A DNA stretch of 64,000 nt from Aliamphritea spongicola (GTDB taxonomy: Bacteria; Pseudomonadota; Gammaproteobacteria; Pseudomonadales; Balneatricaceae): NCBI GenBank assembly GCA_024347235.1, contig AP025283.1:2480001-2544000 (forward strand), read 5' to 3'. Of this stretch, positions 11,195 to 21,813 are shown piece after piece. The notes below the pieces were generated by a model that was given only the letters and a program-made list of their open reading frames with translations, had not been told where the DNA came from and did not search any database. Made by a program: the position numbers and the translations under genes. Numbering within the stretch: the stretch's first letter is position 1; each line of letters starts with the position of its first letter.

Positions 11195-11415
11195 TCGTCA
11201 CCTCCGTTTATCAGTATTTCATTTAGCACAGCAAATACTGTTCCAATCACCACCGCGAGCAACCAATAACAACCGGCAAAGACAGCAAGAAATATCAAAA
11301 ACCTGTCTGCGTCTTTTCTATAGTGCTCCTCAACAGCTAACCGTTCACCTGCAGAAAGACTGGTAACAGGCTGCAAGCATGAACCTGTCCCCGGACTGAT
11401 TGAGGAATTCAACAT
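11191..11415 (-). CDS. Small membrane protein upstream of the PEP-CTERM-like gene
   Basis: About 74 residues with one hydrophobic helix (FLIFLAVFAGCYWLLAVVIGTVFAVL) and a short Glu-rich N-terminal part. Its stop overlaps the start of the PEP-CTERM-like gene by four bases, which suggests translational coupling. The frame is open further upstream to 11472, but that would run into the divergent SRPBCC gene; ATG 11415 overlaps that gene by two bases only. Function unknown, and the gene call itself is uncertain. Confidence 0.4.
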   Translation of the reverse strand: MLNSSISPGTGSCLQPVTSLSAGERLAVEEHYRKDADRFLIFLAVFAGCYWLLAVVIGTVFAVLNEILINGGDE

Positions 11416-11907
11416 GAAGATCGTTAAGAAAATCACGATTAATAAGCCAGCAGATGCCATCTGGAAAATCATTGCCCATGATTTTGATAAAGCCTATGAG
11501 TGGATGGGCCCCATCCCTCATTCTTACGGTATTGGCACCGATAAAGGCGTCGACGGAGCACCGATGGAAGGGCGGATCTGTCACCTGAGCAACAATCCGG
11601 ACGGCGCCAAGGCGAAGGAAATGATTTCCTATTACAGTGAAAAGACATGACGCTGACCTTCGATATTTCATCGATCAACGTACCGGCAATCGTCCCGCTA
11701 AAGCGGAACCAGGTCACCATGCAAGTCACGGCAATGGGCAGCAACCAGTGTGAAGTGACCTGGATTGCCAGACCACAACTGAAAACACCGGCGTACATCG
11801 TATACCCACTACTGCGGATGGCACTGCCAATGGCTTTTGGTAAACTGCTGAATGGCTTAAAAGAATTTGCAGAGCAGCCGGCAAGCCTGTCAGCATCTGC
11901 CAACTAA
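11414..11907 (+). CDS. SRPBCC (START-like) family protein
   Basis: Small soluble protein with the helix-grip fold of polyketide cyclase and START-like proteins. The start MKIVKKITINKPADAIWKII is the usual first strand and helix, and the C-terminal helix (AFGKLLNGLKEFAEQ) closes the pocket. The ligand is unknown. The frame breaks near 11643 in an AAAA run: one added A gives SEKDMTLTFDIS and joins the two halves. It is followed after 20 bases by an AraC-type gene in the same direction. Confidence 0.75.
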
Positions 11908-11927
11908 TGTTTATTCAGGTTAATGAT

Positions 11928-12803
11928 ATGCAGCGCTTTTTAACAGTATCGACTTTATTGAACAGCATCTGTACGACAAGATTTCGGTCCATGAAATCGC
12001 TGCCGCCTCCCATTACTCCACCTACCATTTCAGCCGGATGTTTAAAGCCATGGTAGGGAGACACCCAAGGAATATCTGCGCAAACGCCGCCTCACGGTTG
12101 CCGCCAAACGCCTGCTGAGTGATGAGGCCAGTATTCTGGAACTGGCGATGGACTGTCAGTTTGATTCCCAGGAGGCTTTTACCCGGGCGTTCAAAGGGCT
12201 GTTTAATATGACGCCGGCTCAGTACCGTAAGGCACAGGATCCGTTCCGGCTACTCTATAAGGATCAGTTCAGCCCGAACGACCTGCATTACCTGCACAAC
12301 CTGGTCACCATGGAACCGGAGATCATCCTGCAGCCAGCCACCAAACTGATCGGCATTGCCAGTGAATACGATAACGAAGCGTTAAGCCTGCACAAACTCT
12401 GGGGTGCTTTCGGCCCTAACCGGGACCGGATTCCCAACCGGCAGGGGATAATTTCTTCGGTATTTATGAATCCTATGAAGAGCACACTGCAACAGAGAAC
12501 GCATCTGATGATGCTACTGTCAGCTTTGTGTATGTCTGTGCTGCACCGGTGACGGATATTTCAGATGTTCCCGAAGGCATGGTTGCCCGGGAGCTGCCGG
12601 AACAACTCTACGCAAAATTCATCCACCGGGGACCTGTAGCCAACCTTGATCAAACCCTCAGATATATCTGGGGAACATGGTTACCGAAAAGCGATTACGA
12701 CTATATTGAAAAGCCTGACTTTGAACTCTATATGCCAGGCTTTAATGATGCTGATCCGGACAATGAGCTGTATCTGCATATACCGGTTCAGCTGAAAGAC
12801 TGA
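11928..12803 (+). CDS. AraC-family regulator with GyrI-like effector domain
   Basis: Transcription regulator. An N-terminal AraC-type double helix-turn-helix (KISVHEIAAASHYSTYHFSRMF and ELAMDCQFDSQEAFTRAF, then TPAQYRK) is joined to a C-terminal GyrI-like ligand-binding domain (from about residue 120, with GPVANLDQTLRYIWGTWLP and the final PDNELYLHIPV). This is the Rob/BmrR-like arrangement that senses drugs or small hydrophobic molecules. The frame must be corrected in a T run at 11937-11941 (MQRFF-NSIDFIEQHLYD), near 12065 and near 12445. ATG 11928 has only a weak AGG upstream. Confidence 0.8.
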
Positions 12804-13180
12804 TTATTCAGAGGCCTCATGCATCACATGCAACTTGTTGCCGTCCGGGTCCCGGCAGTAGGCACCGTAATACCCCGGACGGTAACGGTATCCCGGCGCG
12901 CCGTCACAACTACCGCCTGACTCCACAGCCATCTGATAAAAGGCTTCAACCAGGGCATTATTCTCCGCCTGAAAGGTCACCTGGGTGCCATTGCCCCGGG
13001 TTGCCGATTGCTGATCGTAAGGGTAAGTATCCAAAAGCAGCTGGCACCACCGGCGGGGCCATAACCCACTTCATTATCCGCTTCCATTGTCCTGACCATT
13101 CCAAGGGTACCCAGGACTTTATCGTAAAACTCAGCTGCTGCAAGTAAATCGTTAGTCCCCAGACATACTCCAAGAAGCAT
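12804..13180 (-). CDS. VOC (glyoxalase/bleomycin-resistance-like) family protein
   Basis: Small metal-dependent-fold protein. Two beta-alpha-beta-beta-beta modules are seen: LLAAAEFYDKVLGTLG near the start, and YGAYCRDPDGNKLHVMHEA at the end, the standard VOC signature. The substrate cannot be told. The frame breaks near 13020. ATG 13180 is chosen because GAGG stands 8 bases upstream. It converges with the AraC gene, with 1 base between the stops. Confidence 0.8.
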
Positions 13181-13320
13181 ATTCTTATCCTCAATTGATA
13201 TAAAAATCAGTGACATACTAGCGATTATTACACCTATAGCCTAGCCTAATAAGGGAACAAAGCCGCGCAAAATTAATCAGAACAATACGTGCCACAAATC
13301 ACATTTCAGCGGAGAAGACC

Positions 13321-15004
13321 ATGAAACTGCCCGTCAGCATTCTGTTTATCAGCCTTAGCAGCACAGCTTTCAGCGCTGAGCTGGTACTCAATAATGGCAA
13401 TATTCTGCAGGTAGACTCCGGGTTTAACACAGCCAGCGCGGTCGCCATCGATGCCGGTAAAATTGTGGCGATAGGTTCCGATAAAGAAGTATCCACCCAT
13501 ATAAACGACAGTACTGTAGTCATTGATCTGGAAGGGCGGACGGTCATCCCCGGACTCATAGATAACCACATGCACCTGGTACGTGCTGCGCAAAACTGGG
13601 GCCACCAGGTTCGCCTTGAGGGCATTACGGATTATCAGCAGGCACTGAAACAAATTGCAGATACCGCCGCCAGAGCCAAACCGGGACAATGGCTGGTCGC
13701 CAGCGGCGGCTTTGTGGAGCGCCAGTTCGCCGGCCGGCCAAAGGCAGGCTTTCTGCGTACGGATCTTGATAAAGCCGCGCCGGATAATCCGGTATACCTC
13801 CAGCACCTGTTTGACTGGGGCTATGCCAACAGCGCGGCATTGCAAACCATTGGTGTCAATCCGGACAGCCCACCGCAAATGCCTGGCTTGCTGCTGGATG
13901 GAAACGGCCTGCCGCAAGGCCCTGTCACTAAACGGGCTCAGTTTCTGCTGGAAGAACAGCTCACCGCTAATACAAAGCAGAATCGCCTGGAACAAAGCCG
14001 CAAGGCACTGAAGGATTTAGCCCGCTCAGGCCTGACCACCGTGGTGGATGCCGGTGGCTTTGATACGGTGGATTCCCTGTATGAACCTTTGAAACGCTTA
14101 ACAGCAAAGGCGAAATGCCCATCCGGCTGATGTATATGAAACAGGTCATCCCCTGGGGCCGGGATAACCTCAGCCCGGACCTGAGCAGGCTGGACGGTGT
14201 TAACTTCCGTTCCGATGATAACTTTTTCCGTGCTGTCGGCGTTGGCGAGCAACTGATGCTTCCGGTGCAGGACACCGCCGGCCGTGCGGCCCGCAGTTCT
14301 GAAACGGTTAAAACAGCTTTCCTGAGCAACGCCACTGAACTGGCAAAGCGGGGATTCAGCTGCACCTGCATGCGGTGAATGATGCCTCCATCAACCAGCA
14401 TCTGGATGCCTTTGAAACCATCAATGAAACCTACCCACTGGCACCGTTACGCTGGACCTTTGCCCATATCGACGGCATACAGCCGGATACCATTGAACGG
14501 GCCAGAGCGCTGGGCATCCTGTTCGCCATACACAGCCGTCCAGTGCTCATTGGCTACCGGTTCCAGAGCAGTTTCGGCAATGCCGCCATGAATATGACAC
14601 CGATGAAAACACTCACCGAAAAAGGTGCGCTGTGGGGCCTGGGCTCCGACAGCCCGGTGGTGTCTATCTATAACCCGTTCCGTACCCTGTGGTGGGCGGT
14701 AAACGGCAGAATGGTTGATGGCACAAAGGTGTCGGAACAGAACGTGGACCGCCGTCAGGCACTGGTTGCCCACACCATCAACAATGCCCGGCTGGCTTTC
14801 ATGGAAGACAAGATAGGCTCCCTGGAGACCGGCAAACAGGCGGATCTGCTGATCCTTAACGAAGACTATATGAGCGTTGATAGCAGCAAGATTGCCAGTG
14901 TCAAACCGCTGGCCACCATGGTGAATGGCCGCTGGGTATACAAAGCAGGGAGCTGGGCTGGTAAACCTGGGCAGAACCGCTGTTACAGCCGCTCATCCCA
15001 GTAG
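13321..15004 (+). CDS. Exported amidohydrolase (YtcJ/amidohydrolase-3 type)
   Basis: Metal-dependent hydrolase with an N-terminal signal peptide (1-19, ending AFS-AEL), so it acts in the periplasm or outside. The core has VIPGLIDNHMHL with the first two His metal ligands, then LHAVNDASINQHLDAF, FAHIDGIQPD, GLGSDSPV with the catalytic Asp, and the C-terminal strand GKQADLLILNEDYM. These match the YtcJ-like subgroup; the substrate is unknown. Breaks lie near 14105 and 14365. AGCGGAGA stands just before ATG 13321. Its last 22 bases overlap the end of the convergent LysR gene. Confidence 0.85.
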
Positions 15005-15879
15005 ATGGGCGGAGCAAAGCAGGCAGCATAATAATCGATAAAAGCCGGACCTTCGGTGCCAGCTGGCGGGAACTTGGGTAAACCGCCCATATGGCAGCAT
15101 CGGAGACCAGCGAATAGTCTTTGAGAATCTGCACCAGCTCACCACTAAGCAGGTGCTGGTACACACTCAGGTAGAATTCACCGAAATACCGGCACCGGCA
15201 ACACTGGCATCCCGCATGGTTTCACCGTTATCCGTCCGTAACCGGCCAGTGGCTTTTACCGTTACCGGCCCGTCAGGGGTCTGAAACACCCAGTTTTCCA
15301 GCCCGGTAAGATTTACACAGGCATGATCTTTCAGCTCAGCAGGGGTCTGCGGCTCGCCATGTCTGGCTAAATAATCCGGAGACGCACAGAGAATACGGCG
15401 GTCAGGTGCCAGTTTACGGGCGATTAAAGAGGAATCTTTCAGCTGGGCATTACGGATCGCAATATCAAACCCGCCTTCGACCATATCGATAATCGAATCT
15501 GAAAACCTGAAATCAACCGACAGATCCGGGTAACGGTCAGAAAACCTTCCAGTGCCGGTACCAGATGCATCCGGCCAAAGGAAGCAGGTGCTGTCACCCG
15601 CAGCGTACCGGAAGGAGAAACCTTACCGGCACCGACAGACGCCCGTGCCGCCTCAACACTGGCCAGCACATCTTCCGCATGGGGTAAAAACGCCAGACCT
15701 TCTTCTGTCAGCGAGACCTTACGGGTCGTGCGATGCAGCAACCTGACACCCAGACCGTCTTCAAGTTTATTTATGTGCAGGCTGGCAACCGCCGGCGACA
15801 GGCCAAGTTCATAGCCGGCCTGGCTGATATTTTGTGTGGTAGCAAGACGCACAAAGAGTTTCAGATGCTCAATATTCAT
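14983..15879 (-). CDS. LysR-family transcription regulator
   Basis: N-terminal winged helix-turn-helix (MNIEHLKLFVRLATTQNISQAG, HRTTRKVSLTEEG) and a C-terminal periplasmic-binding-like effector domain (TLRVTAPASFGRMHLVPAL, GFDIAIR). Length about 298 residues, normal for the family, and close to the CrgA/DsdC-like group seen next to oxidoreductases. It is divergent from the quinone oxidoreductase at 15987 and probably controls that operon and itself. Breaks lie near 15540, 15475, 15180 and 15050; after correction the protein ends FIDYYAACFAPPIYWDERL. Confidence 0.85.
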
Positions 15880-15888
15880 AGCAAATTA

Positions 15889-15903
15889 TCAATTTAATAT
15901 TGA
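15889..15903. promoter_or_regulatory. Candidate LysR operator (T-N11-A)
   Basis: TCAATTTAATATTGA is a 15-base near-perfect palindrome of the T-N11-A type used by LysR proteins. It stands 10 bases before the lysR start and 84 bases before the divergent quinone oxidoreductase start. Confidence 0.5.
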
Positions 15904-15986
15904 AAGTGATTCCATATTCTAGCCAATTATCACCGCTTAGCAAGTAAATATAATGAGCCTCATACACAAAACAGAGGCACTATTTC

Positions 15987-16979
15987 ATGAAAGCAATGAT
16001 CATTCGTCAGTTCGGCGGCCCGGAACAATTTGAACTCAGCGATGTTCAGCAACCACAACCGCAAGCAGGTCAGGTACTGGTTAGCATTGCTGCTACCAGT
16101 GTGAATACTGTTGATACCATGTTGCGCCAGATGGGCGAAGACCTGCCATTCGCGCCGGCCTTACCGGCAATTCTCGGCATGGACTTTGCCGGTACAGTGG
16201 CGGCAGTGGGTGAAGGCGTTACGGAATATAAACCCGGCGATGAAGTATACGGCTGCGCCGGTGGTCTTGGAGACCGTCCCGGTACACTGGCCGAATACAT
16301 GCTGGCCGATGTTGAACTGATTGCGCCGAAACCCGCCAACCTGAGCATGCGTGAAGCGGCAGCGCTGCCACTGGTTGCCATTACCGCGTACGAAGGCCTG
16401 AAGCGGGCAGGCATCGCTGCCGGTCAGAATGTACTGGTTCATGGCGGTGCCGGCGGTGTTGGCCATGTGGCCCTGCAGCTGGCTAAACACTGGGGAGCCA
16501 ATGTTGTTTCAACCGGCGGCAGTGACGCGCACCTGAAACTGATCAGCCAGCTTGGTGCAGCACCGGTTAACTACCGTACAGATACTGTTGCAGACTATGT
16601 GGCTGAGCACACAGCAGGTAAGGGCTTCGATCTGGTATTCGACTCCGTCGGCGGAGCCAATATCAGCAGCTCCTTTGAAGCAGCTGCGCTGAATGGCCAG
16701 ATTGCGACAACCGTTTCTCTGGTGGAAATGGATCTGAGTGCGGCACACATGAAAGGCTTGTCCCTGCATGTGGTCTTCATGCTGATTCCTATGATCCATA
16801 ATTATGGTAAGCAAGCTCATACAGAAATCCTTCGGGATATCAGCCAGATTGTGGAAGCGGGCGGGCTGACGCCGGTACTGGACGAACAGCGTTTCAGCCT
16901 GACAGAAGCGGGCAAGGCACACCAGCACCTGAACAGCGGTACGGCCACCGGTAAAGTGGTTATCGATATCGCTGAATAA
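15987..16979 (+). CDS. NAD(P)H:quinone oxidoreductase-like MDR protein
   Basis: Intact 330-residue medium-chain dehydrogenase/reductase of the zinc-independent quinone oxidoreductase type. The N-terminal GroES-like domain (MKAMIIRQFGGPEQFELSDV, GMDFAGTVAAVGEGVTEYKPGDEVYG) is followed by a Rossmann domain with VLVHGGAGGVGHVALQLAK for the cofactor. The structural zinc Cys cluster is absent, as expected for this subgroup. It is likely to reduce quinones or enones with NADPH. It is the first gene of a three-gene operon with LLM and SDR oxidoreductases and faces the LysR gene. Confidence 0.9.
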   Translation: MKAMIIRQFGGPEQFELSDVQQPQPQAGQVLVSIAATSVNTVDTMLRQMGEDLPFAPALPAILGMDFAGTVAAVGEGVTEYKPGDEVYGCAGGLGDRPGTLAEYMLADVELIAPKPANLSMREAAALPLVAITAYEGLKRAGIAAGQNVLVHGGAGGVGHVALQLAKHWGANVVSTGGSDAHLKLISQLGAAPVNYRTDTVADYVAEHTAGKGFDLVFDSVGGANISSSFEAAALNGQIATTVSLVEMDLSAAHMKGLSLHVVFMLIPMIHNYGKQAHTEILRDISQIVEAGGLTPVLDEQRFSLTEAGKAHQHLNSGTATGKVVIDIAE

Positions 16980-17000
16980 TCCGGCACGAAGGAGATCAGA

Positions 17001-17977
17001 ATGGATATGTCAGTTGCAACTCAGGAATTCCGACAGATTAACCGGGGATACAACCGGGTGTTTCGTCAGGGAAAACTGAGCATTGGTCTGGTTGCCCCGA
17101 TAGAGAACTATGCTCACAGCCCGGTTCCGGCATTAACCGATCACCTGGCGCGGATCCAGCTGGCAGAAGCACTTGGCTTCGCTGCGGTTTGGCTCAGAGA
17201 TGTACCGTTTAACGTGCCATCATTTGGTGACGCCGGGCAACTGTTTGATCCCTTCGTATATTTAGGTGCACTGGCGACCGCAACCCATGAAATTGCTCTG
17301 GGAGTTGCCAGCATTGTTCTGCCACTGCGGCACCCGGCCCACGTGGCCAAAGCAGCCGCCAGTGCGGATGTGCTTTCCGGCGGACGGCTGATTATGGGCG
17401 TTGCATCCGGAGACCGGCCGGAAGAATATCCGGCACTGAACCAGTCATTTCCAGAGCGCAGTGCTCGGTTCAGGGAAAGTTACGCCTACATTCGTCACAT
17501 GGGTAATACCGGGCCACACATCAGCAACAGTTATGGCGAGCTGAGCGGCGATATAGACATGTTGCCCAAACCGGTGGGCAGTCAGTTACCACTGCTGATT
17601 ACCGGTGCCAGCCAACAGTCTGCAAGCTGGATCGCACAGAACGGTGATGGCCGGATGCTGTACCCCGTGAAGCAGGGTTACAACAACAGATCATCAGCCA
17701 GTGGCGCTCAGAAACCCATGCTGCCGGCCGCAGCATACAGCCGGTTATGCAACCGCTGTATATCGATCTGACGGAAGATCCGGAAGCGTTACCCCAGCCG
17801 ATACATCTGGGCTACCGGCTGGGCATTCGGCAGTTACACTTACATCTGCAAGCCCTGCAGGATGCCGGCGTAAACCATGTTGCGCTGAACCTTCGCTTTA
17901 ACAACGCAGACACCCTGACAACCTTAAGACTGCTGGCCGATGAAATCCTGCCAGACTTCAGCCATCACGGAGAATGA
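17001..17977 (+). CDS. Luciferase-like (LLM) flavin oxidoreductase
   Basis: About 325 residues of the bacterial-luciferase-like fold, probably FMN-dependent. INRGYNRVFRQGKLSIGL at the N-terminus followed by LAEALGFAAVWLRDVPF and LSGGRLIMGVASGDRPEEYPAL fits the BA3436-type subgroup of LLM oxidoreductases. GGAG stands 8 bases before the ATG. The frame breaks near 17685 (CAGGGTT), after which YIDLTEDPEALPQPIHLGYR continues the C-terminal part. The last ATGA overlaps the SDR start, a sign of coupling. Substrate unknown; with its neighbours it may act in detoxifying a reactive carbonyl or aromatic compound (inference). Confidence 0.85.
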
Positions 17978-18783
17978 ACATGCGCAAAACCATACTGATC
18001 ACCGGCTCTACCGACGGCATCGGCCTGTTAACGGCTGAAAAACTTCTGGCAGCGGGGCACAGTGTCATACTGCACGGCCGCAGCCAGGCCAAACTTGAGC
18101 AGGCACAGGAACGTCTGGCCACAAACAGCACAGGGAGCCTGAGTGGTTACCTTGCAGACCTTTCTGATATGGCACAGGTCAGGGCTCTGGCGGCAAAAAT
18201 ACAGCAGGACCACCCACAGCTGGATGTGCTGATCAACAATGCCGGCATTTACAAAACCTCGGTGACCCGCACCAAAGATGGCATGGATATCCGTTTTGCG
18301 GTCAATACAGTGGCCCCTTATCTCCTTACAAAGGAACTGCTGCCGCTGCTGGGCAGCAACGGCCGGGTAGTAAACCTGTCATCTGCGGCCCAGGCACCGG
18401 TAGAACTCAGCGCACTGACAGGGGAAACACACCTGGCGGACGGGCCGGCGTACGCCCAGAGCAAACTGGCACTCACCATGTGGTCACGTCAGCTAGGCCT
18501 TGAATACAAAACAACAGGGCCGATGATTGTTGCCGTTAATCCCGGCTCACTGTTGGCAAGCAAGATGGTGAAGGATGCGTTCAATATTTCCGGATCAGAT
18601 TTAAGCATCGGTGCTGATATTCTGATCAGGGCAGCGCTTTCAGAAGAATTTGCCAGCGCATCGGGAGAATACTTCGACAACGACGCCCGCTGCTTCAGTA
18701 ATCCCCACGCAGATGCCCTGAATACCGGCAAAGCCGGCGCCGTGACAGATACCATTGAAGCACTACTGGCCAAAAACGCCTGA
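17974..18783 (+). CDS. Short-chain dehydrogenase/reductase
   Basis: Intact 269-residue SDR. The cofactor site TGSTDGIG, the NNAG motif, the catalytic Ser (VVNLSSAA) and YAQSK (Tyr-x-x-x-Lys) are all present, so an active NAD(P)-dependent reductase or dehydrogenase is expected. The sequence after the Rossmann core resembles retinol-dehydrogenase-like SDRs. Last gene of the LysR-linked oxidoreductase operon. Confidence 0.9.
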   Translation: MNMRKTILITGSTDGIGLLTAEKLLAAGHSVILHGRSQAKLEQAQERLATNSTGSLSGYLADLSDMAQVRALAAKIQQDHPQLDVLINNAGIYKTSVTRTKDGMDIRFAVNTVAPYLLTKELLPLLGSNGRVVNLSSAAQAPVELSALTGETHLADGPAYAQSKLALTMWSRQLGLEYKTTGPMIVAVNPGSLLASKMVKDAFNISGSDLSIGADILIRAALSEEFASASGEYFDNDARCFSNPHADALNTGKAGAVTDTIEALLAKNA

Positions 18784-18974
18784 AAAACCGGTATTTTACC
18801 GCTAAGCCAGCAATTCCTTTACCCCGGAAAAACTCCGGGGCAGACTCTGAATAGTTAATCACTGCAGCCATCAGCACCGGCATGCATACTCCGGTGAGCA
18901 CTAAAACCTGCTTTTATCTGACATGATAAGGCAGGTGCTATGGACAGAGATTAAACCTGAAGGGAATTACAATA

Positions 18975-20389
18975 ATGGATTTAAAACGCCGTGCATTTCT
19001 CAGGCTGGCAGGTACAGGGATATGTACACTGCCACTGACAATATCCGGGCTGACGCAAGCCGGGCAGGCAGCAGCAAAAAACAAGCTGTACAGCAAAGGC
19101 TCATCACTCTGGAACCGGAACAGGCTGAATGGTTCAGCCAGTCGCCGCCAACCGATCTGTGGGGAATGGGGCAGGACATACTGGAGCTGGAGCAGCATGT
19201 ACCCGCAGAGATAACCGTCCGCAACCGGCTGCCGGATCCCAGTAGCGTCCACTGGCACGGTATGCGGGTCCCCAATAATATGGACGGTGCCAGCGGTCTG
19301 ACCCAGCAGGCAATCGAGCCGGGCAGCTCACATACCTACCGTTTTACACCCCGGGATGCCGGTACCTACTGGGCCCACAGCCATCACAACACCTATGAAC
19401 AACTGGCCCGCGGGCTTTATCTGCCACTGATCGTCGAAGAAAGCACCCCGTATCCGGTAGATCATGATCACTTACTGGTACTGGATGACTGGCGGGTTAA
19501 CAGCACAGGTCAGCTTGATCTTGAATCCCTGGGAAGCATGCACGAATGGACCCATGGCGGCCGGATGGGAAATCTCCTGACGGTAAACCGGGAGATCACT
19601 CCCAGGCTGCAGGTAGAGGCAGGCTCAAGAACAAGACTGCGGATACTCAACGCAGCAAACTCAAGAATCATGACACTGGAACTGAACGGTCTGCAAAGCT
19701 GGATCATTGCCAAAGACGGCCAGCCACTGACAAAACCGCTAAAAACAAACGGCTCTCTGACAATCGCCCCAGCGGAACGTTACGACCTGATTGTTGATAT
19801 TCCCGCGGACTGGCAGGGCGAGCAGCCCATCTATGAAACCAGCAGCAAAACCCAGCTGACTGGTGCTTTCTGGCAGGTCATTCCGGGTAATGAACGGTCT
19901 GCAGTACGGCAGGATCCACAATCTTTACCCGCCAACCCTGTGCCCGTTCTGCAGGGTAAACAGCCGGATCAACAGGCACAGTTGCTCATGACCGGCGGTG
20001 CCATGGGCGGCATGCGAAGTGCAGTTTACCGCAACACCCGCATGAGTGCTCAGAAGCTGTCAGTCAATAAACAGGCCTGGGCATTTAATGGCGTGGCGAA
20101 TCTACCGGATACACCGTTGCTCAGCGCCCGGTCTGGCGAAACCGTTGAGATCGAAATCATTAATGACACCCGTTGGCCTCACGGTATGCATTTGCACGGC
20201 CATCATTTTCAGCAGCACGGATCAGACCGCTACGAAGCAGGGATATGGCATGACACAGTGCTGATGGAAAAGAACGAAAAGCTGACCATTCGCTTTCAGG
20301 CCGGCGAACCTGGCAAGTGGTTATTACACTGCCATATGATTGAGCATCAGGCCGCCGGAATGGCAACCTGGATAGAAGTAACAGCTTAA
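18975..20389 (+). CDS. Tat-exported multicopper oxidase
   Basis: Periplasmic copper oxidase. The N-terminus MDLKRRAFLRLAGTG is a twin-arginine signal. Three cupredoxin domains follow. All four copper motifs are present: HWHGMR, WAHSHHN, HGMHLHGHHF and LLHCHMIEHQAAGM with the axial Met, so it should be active, for example as a cuprous oxidase in copper tolerance. It lacks a long Met-rich loop. The frame from ATG 18975 (GAAGGGA upstream) must shift in the run of A near 19078-19083 to join the body. It converges on the metal/sulfur gene group. Confidence 0.9.
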
Positions 20390-20403
20390 CAAATCGATAC
20401 AAT

Positions 20404-20438
20404 AAAGCTCTGTATTTATATGATAAATATAGAGCTTT
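20404..20438. terminator. Bidirectional terminator hairpin
   Basis: AAAGCTCT, G, TATTTAT, loop ATG, ATAAATA, T, AGAGCTTT: a long two-part stem placed between the stop of the multicopper oxidase and the stop of the convergent beta-propeller gene. Confidence 0.7.
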
Positions 20439-20461
20439 AACCGACAAAAACGCTGATGTCA

Positions 20462-21456
20462 TTAAGGTATTACCGCCATCTGATGACCTTCGCCAGCCGG
20501 CAGAGTAAAGCTGTTAACCACCTCAAACGACTGCTGATCTACAACCCAGATTGTCGGCTCTGACCGGCTGGACACATACACCTTACCGGCACCTTTAACT
20601 GTATTCAGGTGATACGGTTTGGGTGCCAGGGGCACAGCAACTTTCTCATCTTTCTCAGGCGTATAGACAAACAGCTTGCCTGCTGTGGTACTGCTGATAA
20701 ACAGGTGACGCCCATCATCACTGATGTCCAGCCCGTGCAAACTGTCACTGATCGGTATTTCTTTTCGCTGCTCCGGCTCCGCCAGGAATAATAGAAAGGG
20801 CGCCTTTACGGGCATTATTCACGTACAGTTTGGACTCATCACCGGACAGCACCATGTGCTCCGGAGAGCTGCCTGCCGGGAAGCTGCGAGTAACCCGCCA
20901 TGTGACCGTATCAATCTCCTGAACAGTACCAGCACCGCTGTTACTGACATAGGCCTTGAAACCGTCCTTTGTAACCCGCACAAAATAAGGCCCGTTATCG
21001 GTTTCAATCAGTTTAACCTGAGCACCGGTTTGCACATCCACCACACTGACATGATTACGGACAGGGTGCGTTGACAGCACATAGCGGCCATCCGGTGTAA
21101 TTGCCTGATGATGAGACCAGCCTGACACCGGTATCGTCTGCATGACATGTCCATGGGCCGGGTGCACCAGATACAGTTCGCTGTTCAGATCCTCACCGGC
21201 GGCGGTTTTTCTTTGTCCTCAGCAATGCTGCCCGCCAACAGGAATTCACCATCGGGAGTGGCCACCAGCCCGTGGGGATTTTTAACCCTGTGAAATGCTC
21301 GGTAACTGTATCCGTGGCGGCATCAACGGCAACAACGCCGTTACCGGAACCCAGCGGAATATAAACGGTAGGGGCTGAGAGCGCAGGTAATGTATACAAG
21401 CTACCCGCCATACAGGCCAAACTCAGTAATATGCGTCCTGAAAATATACTTTTCAT
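20462..21456 (-). CDS. Exported YncE-like beta-propeller protein
   Basis: Periplasmic protein of about 330 residues with a signal peptide (MKSIFSGRILLSLACMAGSLYTLPALSA) and YVTN-type repeats (for example GVVAVDAATDTVTEHF, NHVSVVDVQTGAQVKLIETDNGPY, GTVQEIDTVTWRVTRSFPAGSSPEHM and IWVVDQQSFEVVNSFTLP). These repeats form a seven-bladed propeller, usually a binding scaffold. Breaks lie near 21290, 21205 and 20790. Its position next to a multicopper oxidase and a DUF2933 protein suggests a metal-related role. Confidence 0.8.
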
Positions 21457-21482
21457 AACAGATCCTTCTGTAAAAATGCTGA

Positions 21483-21749
21483 TTAAAAATCTTTGTGCAC
21501 CGGCGTGCTTTGTTTACCTGGCTGAACAGCTTCCTTACCGGATTCACCGGAAGTTTCCGGCTTCGAATGGCAGTCATGCCCCATGCCTTTCATCATGAAC
21601 AGATGCATTAAGGGGCAGGCCAGAAACAGTAAGGCCGTCTCCAGGCGCGTATCGGTGAACAAAAACAGGTATGCGGCAATTGCGACACAGCCAGCCATCA
21701 TCAGGTTATGGCCGTTTTTCCACCAGGGTGTGTGGTTCTCAGTTTTCAT
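21483..21749 (-). CDS. DUF2933 small membrane protein
   Basis: 88 residues: a cytoplasmic WWKNGHNLMM start, two membrane helices, and the DUF2933 mark CPLMHLFMMKGMGHDCH, rich in Met, His and Cys, which could bind a soft metal. DUF2933 proteins are commonly found with copper and mercury resistance genes. The gene is intact, 26 bases upstream of the propeller gene in the same direction. Confidence 0.75.
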   Translation of the reverse strand: MKTENHTPWWKNGHNLMMAGCVAIAAYLFLFTDTRLETALLFLACPLMHLFMMKGMGHDCHSKPETSGESGKEAVQPGKQSTPVHKDF

Positions 21750-21813
21750 GGTGATTTCCTCTGTTAAAGGTGTGATTTTTCTTTTGGTTCAGTCAGAACA
21801 GGCTATGAAGGAA

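Noticed and set aside
13321..15004. Pseudogene call for the amidohydrolase and other multi-frame genes
   Set aside because: Catalytic motifs and family order remain complete across breaks, so sequence error is the simpler explanation.
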